A stretch of 11,058 bases of DNA from CAVPGH01 sp046726955 (GTDB taxonomy: Bacteria > Acidobacteriota > Vicinamibacteria > Fen-336). Positions 8,134 through 11,058 of this stretch are shown here, piece after piece. The first letter of the stretch is position 1. Each line of letters starts with the position of its first letter. The notes below the pieces were generated by a model that was not told the DNA's origin, made no database searches, and worked only from the letters and a program-made list of their open reading frames with translations. The stretch spans positions 1 through 11,058 of the forward strand of contig JBKPBQ010000503.1 of assembly GCA_046726955.1 (NCBI GenBank), read 5' to 3'. The position numbers and the translations under genes were made by a program.

Positions 8134-9417
8134 TCATCGCTCGAGCACCATTGCGAAGCCCATGCCGCCCTGCGCGCACACGGAGAGCAGACCGAGCCTG
8201 CCGTTGCGCCGCTTGAGCTCGTTCGCGAGTGTCGTCGTGATCCGCGCTCCCGTCGCGCCGAAGGGGTGACCGATGGCGATCGAGCCGCCGCAGACGTTCA
8301 GCCGCTCGCGGTCCACCTTCCCCACCGCCTTCGCGCGGCCGAGCTTCTCGCGGGCCCAGGCGTCCGACTCGAGGGCCTGGATGTTGGACGCGACCTGGGC
8401 GGCGAAGGCCTCGTGCATGTCGATGAGGTCGAGATCGGAGAGCTCGATGCCGGCGCGCTCGAGCGCCTTCGGGATCGCGAGGGCGGGGCCCATGAGGAGC
8501 TGTCCGCCGGGATCCACGGCGGCCACCGCCCACGACCGGATGAAGGCGAGCGGCGTCACGCCCTCCGCTTTCGCCCGGCTCTCGGACATGAGCAGCACGG
8601 CCGCCGCGCCGTCCGTGAGCGGCGACGAGTTGCCGGCGGTCACCGTCCCGTACTTCCGGTCGAAGACTGGAGGCAGCGCGGCCAGCGCCTCGAGCGACGT
8701 GTCGGGACGCAGGAGGTTGTCCGCCCTCACGGTCACGTCGTAGCGCGGGGGGACGGGCACGGCACAGGTCTCGGCGGGCAGCCGGCCGTCGGCGGTGGCG
8801 GCCGCCGCCTTCTGGTGGGAGCGGAGTGCGATCTCGTCCTGCTCCTGGCGGGTGATTCCGTTCTCCTTCGCCATCTTCTCCGCCGACTGGCCCATCGTGA
8901 GTCCGGTCGACGGCTCGGCGATCGCGGGCGCGTCGGGGGCGAGGTCGGCGAGCCTCACCTTCGAGAAGGCCTTGAGCTTGGCGCCCAGGGTTTTCGCGCG
9001 CGAGGCCTCGACGAACGCTTGCGCCATCTTCTTCCGGAAGAGGATGGGCACGTCGGACAGGCTCTCCGCTCCCCCTGCGATCCCGCACTCCAGGTGCCCG
9101 GTCAAGATGGCGGAGGCGACCTCCGCGATCGCCTCGTTGGCCGAGGCGCACGCGCGGTTCACGGTGTGGGCCGGAATTTCGAGCGGGAGGCCCGTTCCCA
9201 ACCCGACCTCGCGCGCGATGTTCGGGGCCTTCGCCGACGGGATGACCTGGCCCAGGACGACCGTCCCCACGAGCGCGGGGTCCACCTCGGTGCGCTCCAC
9301 GAGCTCGCGCACGCAGACCTTCCCCAGGTCGACGGCGGTCAAGTCGCGGTAGACCGTTCCCGCTTTGGCGAACGGCGTCCGGCATCCGGCCACGATGGCG
9401 ACGCGTCCGTTGTTCAT
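8134..9417 (-). CDS. fadI: FadI-type acetyl-CoA acyltransferase (3-ketoacyl-CoA thiolase), first gene of the operon
   Basis: This 427-residue thiolase performs the last beta-oxidation step, cleaving 3-ketoacyl-CoA with CoA to acetyl-CoA and a shortened acyl-CoA. The nucleophilic cysteine is C90 in VNRACASAN. The conserved acidic/histidine loop is DMHEAFAAQ (H335 region), the C-terminal catalytic histidine is H384 in GGSIAIGHPFGATG, and the second cysteine is C414 in CAQGGMGF. All catalytic residues are therefore intact. Length and the GHPFGATG / CAQGGMG motifs resemble FadI (about 436 residues), the usual partner of FadJ, more than the shorter FadA (about 390). The ATG at 9417 gives a normal thiolase N-terminus (RVAIVAGCRTPF), but the upstream ribosome binding site is weak (GACCTGGA directly before ATG). 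It leads the minus-strand operon and is divergent from the small polycysteine frame; a TATGAT box lies at 9472-9477. Confidence 0.93.
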   Translation of the reverse strand: MNNGRVAIVAGCRTPFAKAGTVYRDLTAVDLGKVCVRELVERTEVDPALVGTVVLGQVIPSAKAPNIAREVGLGTGLPLEIPAHTVNRACASANEAIAEVASAILTGHLECGIAGGAESLSDVPILFRKKMAQAFVEASRAKTLGAKLKAFSKVRLADLAPDAPAIAEPSTGLTMGQSAEKMAKENGITRQEQDEIALRSHQKAAAATADGRLPAETCAVPVPPRYDVTVRADNLLRPDTSLEALAALPPVFDRKYGTVTAGNSSPLTDGAAAVLLMSESRAKAEGVTPLAFIRSWAVAAVDPGGQLLMGPALAIPKALERAGIELSDLDLIDMHEAFAAQVASNIQALESDAWAREKLGRAKAVGKVDRERLNVCGGSIAIGHPFGATGARITTTLANELKRRNGRLGLLSVCAQGGMGFAMVLER

Positions 9418-9471
9418 TCCAGGTCGGGGGGGCTGCGGCCGGGAAGTCGCCGCAGCGGGCTATTCGCCCCG

Positions 9472-9477
9472 ATCATA
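9472..9477 (-). promoter_or_regulatory. Probable -10 box for the thiolase operon
   Basis: On the minus strand this reads TATGAT, one base from consensus, and is AT-rich in an otherwise GC-rich gap. Transcription would start near 9465, giving a leader of about 48 bases before the thiolase ATG. No convincing -35 is seen; TGGTTG lies 17 bases upstream. Confidence 0.5.
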
Positions 9478-9504
9478 GCTCAGCGGGTCGCGGGCAACCA
9501 CCAG

Positions 9505-9519
9505 ATCGTGGCGAACGAT
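9505..9519. repeat. Inverted repeat between divergent promoters, candidate operator
   Basis: ATCGT-GGCGA-ACGAT is a perfect 5-bp inverted repeat with a 5-base spacer; one mismatch further out it extends to A/T at 9503/9521. It abuts the rightward TTGACA at 9520 and lies about 28 bases upstream of the leftward TATGAT, a position where a dimeric repressor could control either promoter. No regulator gene is in the window and the repeat is short, so this is tentative. Confidence 0.3.
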
Positions 9520-9548
9520 TTGACACCCCCGCCCGTATGCCGTAGCGT
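9520..9548 (+). promoter_or_regulatory. Promoter with consensus -35 in front of the polycysteine frame
   Basis: TTGACA (9520-9525, perfect consensus) is followed by a 17-base spacer and TAGCGT (9543-9548). Six bases (GGACTC) separate the -10 from the GTG at 9555, so the expected transcription start coincides with the first base of that codon and the message would be leaderless. Confidence 0.6.
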
Positions 9549-9554
9549 GGACTC

Positions 9555-9638
9555 GTGTTCAGGTACCGCGTGACCCCGGCCGGCATGTGTTGTTGTACGC
9601 CCAGGGCCACCGGTGCGCGCGGGAGCGACGACCGCTAG
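9555..9638 (+). CDS. 27-codon polycysteine leader-peptide-like frame (leaderless)
   Basis: A GTG at 9555 opens 27 codons ending in TAG at 9636-9638: MFRYRVTPAG, then M-C-C-C-T-P-R (9585-9605), then ATGARGSDDR. The three cysteines are all TGT, although every cysteine codon in the nearby ribonuclease D gene is TGC. The first base of the GTG lies where the upstream promoter predicts transcription to begin. Starts at GTG 9570 (AGG 6 bases upstream) or ATG 9585 are also in frame and keep the cysteine run. A perfect intrinsic terminator begins 28 bases after the stop. This layout is that of an attenuator leader peptide; leaderless polycysteine frames are known cysteine-responsive attenuators in mycobacteria. 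AGGGCC (9603-9608) could pair with GGCCCT of the terminator's left arm (9668-9673). No biosynthetic gene follows on this strand, so a regulated target is missing. Translation is inferred, not shown. Confidence 0.5.
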   Translation: MFRYRVTPAGMCCCTPRATGARGSDDR

Positions 9639-9666
9639 AGTCGACCGAAACCCGCGACGGGACCTG

Positions 9667-9704
9667 AGGCCCTTCGAGAGAAGCTCGAAGGGCCTTTTGA
9701 TTTT
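9667..9704 (+). terminator. Intrinsic terminator after the polycysteine frame
   Basis: AGGCCCTTCGAG (9667-9678) pairs perfectly with CTCGAAGGGCCT (9684-9695) around a 5-base loop, followed by TTTTGATTTT (9695-9704). The T tract exists only on the plus strand, so it ends rightward transcription from the promoter at 9520-9548. It would give an RNA of about 150 bases. Confidence 0.88.
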
Positions 9705-9753
9705 CAGGGGCTCGAGGCCCGGGAGGTGCGCCGAGACGAGACACGAAAGCTTC

Positions 9754-9792
9754 GACGGTCAGGGCTGATCCGTGCGGCGGACGGCCCTCGTC
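9754..9792 (+). other. Structured stretch between the two terminators, possible small-RNA body
   Basis: GACG (9754-9757) and AGGGC (9761-9765) can pair with CGTC (9789-9792) and GCCCT (9784-9788), with a 3-base bulge. An inner TCCG/CGGA stem (9769-9772 with 9778-9781) closes a 5-base loop. It runs straight into the second terminator. No promoter of its own is convincing, so it is either read through from the polycysteine leader or has no transcript. No known RNA family is recognised. Confidence 0.25.
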
Positions 9793-9793
9793 A

Positions 9794-9829
9794 CCGGGGG
9801 GAGGCGAACGCTTCCCCCCGGATCTTTTT
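9794..9829 (+). terminator. Second intrinsic terminator, just upstream of tRNA-Arg
   Basis: CCGGGGGGAGGC (9794-9805) pairs with GCTTCCCCCCGG (9810-9821) over 12 bp (one G-T pair) with loop GAAC, followed by ATCTTTTT (9822-9829). It is directed rightward. It would stop any read-through of the first terminator and insulate the tRNA promoter. Confidence 0.85.
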
Positions 9830-9838
9830 CGTACGGAG

Positions 9839-9847
9839 TGCTACCAT
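9839..9847 (+). promoter_or_regulatory. Extended -10 promoter element of tRNA-Arg
   Basis: TGCTACCAT ends 9 bases before the mature tRNA 5' end, so the primary transcript would begin only a few bases upstream of the tRNA. No recognisable -35 lies at the right spacing because that region is the terminator's stem and T tract. The nine bases are identical to those before the ribonuclease D gene (2712-2720), which supports a real promoter motif in this organism. Confidence 0.55.
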
Positions 9848-9856
9848 CCTCCTCAC

Positions 9857-9933
9857 GCGCCCGTAGCTCACTCGGATAGAGCGACTGGCTTCGAACCAGT
9901 AGGTAGGGGGTTCGAATCCCTCCGGGCGCGCCA
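9857..9933 (+). tRNA. tRNA-Arg, anticodon TCG, CCA end encoded
   Basis: A complete cloverleaf of 77 bases: acceptor GCGCCCG/CGGGCGC, D stem GCTC/GAGC with loop ACTCGGATA, anticodon stem ACTGG/CCAGT with loop CTTCGAA giving anticodon TCG (9891-9893), 5-base variable loop, T stem GGGGG/CCCTC with one G-T pair around TTCGAAT, discriminator G and genome-encoded CCA (9931-9933). It decodes CGA and, with modified U34, possibly other CGN arginine codons. It stands alone between a rightward terminator and a convergent gene; no terminator hairpin with a T tract is seen downstream. Confidence 0.97.
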
Positions 9934-10035
9934 CCTACAGAGACGATTCTTTAGCACAGCGACTCCACATCCGCTCCCCTTCCCCCTCCGCCTCGCGCCC
10001 GACCATGCTCCGCGAGCCGCGGAGGCGTCAAACGC

Positions 10036-11058
10036 TCAGGGAGCAGGCGCGATCCGGACGACGACCACGTCGTGGGCCCCGACCGGCGTCTCGAAAGACC
10101 TCTCGAACGTCCCGAGGTCGGCGCGCTGCCAGAGGTCGCGCACGAGGGCGCGGCCGCTCGCGGCGAGGCCGATCTCCTCGAAGGCCACGCGGATCTTCCC
10201 GGCCTCGCTTCCGCGGTTCAAGAGGACGACGGCCTTCGAGCCGTCGAAGAGCGGCTTCACCCAGACCTCCTTCGCCCCGTCGTCGCGGACGCGGCGGCCT
10301 TGGATGCCCAGCGGGTCCTGGTCCACGGCGATCAGCTCGGGCTGGGTGAGGATCTCGGCGGTCTCCTTCGACATGTGGCGCACGTCGTTGCCGGCCATGA
10401 GCGGCGCGGCCCACAAGCACCAGAGGCTGAAGTGCGAGCGGCTCTCCGCGGCGGTGAGCCCGCCGTTGCCGATCTCGAGCATGTCGGGGTCGTTCCAGTG
10501 GCCCGGGCCCGCGTAGGGATGGAGCTCGGCCTGCTGGTCGACGATGTGGACGACACCCAGGCCGCCCCAGGGCTTGCTGCAGTCCCAGCAGTCCAGGATG
10601 TCGCCGGTCGTGCGCCAGAGGTGCGAGACCCCCTGCGCCCACAGCCATGGCTTCGACCCGCCCCACTCGCACATGCTGAAGACGATGGGCCGCCCCGACG
10701 CCCGTAGGGCGCGGCTCATCCGCCCGTACGCTTCGTGCGGGTCCTGGCCCTCGGTGTTGCACCAGTCGTACTTCAAGTAGTCGACGCCCCACTCCGCGTA
10801 GGTGCGCGCGTCCCGCTCCTCGTAGCCCTTGCTGCCAGGCCGCTTCTCGCACGTGCCGGTGCCGGCGTCGGAGTAGAGCCCGAACTTCAGCCCCTTGCCG
10901 TGCACGTAATCGGCGAGCGCCTTCATGCCGGAAGCAAAGCGGTCGGGATCGGCCACGATGCGGCCCGCCTCGTCGCGGCGGACCTGCCAGCAGTCGTCGA
11001 TGACCACATAACGATAGCCCGCGTCGCGCATGCCCGTGCTCGCGAGCGCGTCCGCGAC
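10036..11058 (-). CDS. GH27 alpha-galactosidase, 5' end beyond window edge
   Basis: The last 340 codons of a glycoside hydrolase family 27 enzyme (melibiase type), which removes terminal alpha-galactose from oligosaccharides and galactomannans with retention. The frame is open to the right edge: nine codons precede the first visible ATG at 11031 and read as part of the (beta/alpha)8 barrel (ADALASTGMRDAGYRYVVIDDCW), so the true start is outside. Catalytic features, numbered from 11058: the IDDCW substrate loop near 20-24, the nucleophile D98 in YLKYDW, the acid/base D153 in WRTTGDILDCW, then GHWNDPDMLEIGN (about 187-199), APLMAGNDVRHM and QDPLGIQG. The C-terminal beta domain (about 255-340) looks complete and ends RIAPAP. 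Any signal peptide would be in the missing part. The gene converges on tRNA-Arg; a 7-bp hairpin at 10008-10024 lies after its stop but has no T tract. Alpha-N-acetylgalactosaminidase is an alternative GH27 activity. Confidence 0.93.
   Translation of the reverse strand, partial: VADALASTGMRDAGYRYVVIDDCWQVRRDEAGRIVADPDRFASGMKALADYVHGKGLKFGLYSDAGTGTCEKRPGSKGYEERDARTYAEWGVDYLKYDWCNTEGQDPHEAYGRMSRALRASGRPIVFSMCEWGGSKPWLWAQGVSHLWRTTGDILDCWDCSKPWGGLGVVHIVDQQAELHPYAGPGHWNDPDMLEIGNGGLTAAESRSHFSLWCLWAAPLMAGNDVRHMSKETAEILTQPELIAVDQDPLGIQGRRVRDDGAKEVWVKPLFDGSKAVVLLNRGSEAGKIRVAFEEIGLAASGRALVRDLWQRADLGTFERSFETPVGAHDVVVVRIAPAP

Noticed and set aside
9559..9744. A 61-codon frame on the minus strand opposite the polycysteine frame.
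   Set aside because: It is antisense to the promoter-terminator unit, crosses the terminator hairpin, and has no recognisable motif or ribosome binding site.
9726..9866. A plus-strand frame from a GTG just after GGGAG, running through the second terminator into tRNA-Arg.
   Set aside because: The purine stretch overlaps the GTG with no spacing, and the frame crosses a strong terminator and ends inside a tRNA; it is a chance open frame.
10008..10024. Hairpin CTCCGCG-AGC-CGCGGAG downstream of the alpha-galactosidase gene as its terminator.
   Set aside because: The stem is only 7 bp with a 3-base loop and no T tract follows on the minus strand; in a GC-rich genome such hairpins are common.
9857..10035. 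tRNA-Arg as an attachment site for an integrated element next to the GH27 gene.
   Set aside because: No integrase and no second copy of the tRNA 3' end is visible in the window, and the GH27 gene has the same base composition as its neighbours.

Overview
This window is GC-rich (about 70% by eye) bacterial chromosome. It holds six protein genes (two cut by the window edges), one tRNA and one very small reading frame. No mobile elements, CRISPR arrays or phage genes are visible. The codon style, a complete beta-oxidation operon, a GH27 glycosidase and a large unrecognised exported protein suggest a free-living heterotroph from soil or sediment. Acidobacteriota or a similar uncultured high-GC phylum is my guess; the sequence alone does not settle it.

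Layout. Positions 1-2646 (minus) hold the first 882 codons of a large, probably exported protein of unknown family whose C-terminus lies off the left edge. Divergent from it, 2744-3397 (plus) is a compact single-domain ribonuclease D with its own extended -10 promoter and a good ribosome binding site. Converging on it is a four-gene minus-strand unit read from 9417 down to 3480: a FadI-type thiolase, an alpha-methylacyl-CoA racemase-like CoA-transferase family III enzyme, a FadJ-type fused enoyl-CoA hydratase/3-hydroxyacyl-CoA dehydrogenase, and a DHH-family phosphoesterase. The genes are 22-25 bases apart or overlap by 4, so they are very probably one operon. The first three make a coherent pathway: racemisation of 2-methyl-branched acyl-CoA, hydration and oxidation, then thiolysis. 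The DHH enzyme is the odd member.

The 438-base gap 9418-9856 is the most unusual part. A TATGAT -10 box faces left to drive the operon. Facing right is a promoter (TTGACA, 17-base spacer, TAGCGT) whose expected start of transcription falls on a GTG opening a 27-codon frame with three consecutive TGT cysteine codons. A perfect 12-bp terminator hairpin with a T tract follows 28 bases after its stop codon. This resembles the leaderless polycysteine leader peptides described as cysteine-responsive attenuators in mycobacteria. Here, however, no protein gene follows on the same strand: there is only a structured stretch, a second strong terminator, and then tRNA-Arg(TCG) at 9857-9933.

The right end, 10036-11058 (minus), is most of a GH27 alpha-galactosidase whose N-terminus lies beyond the window.
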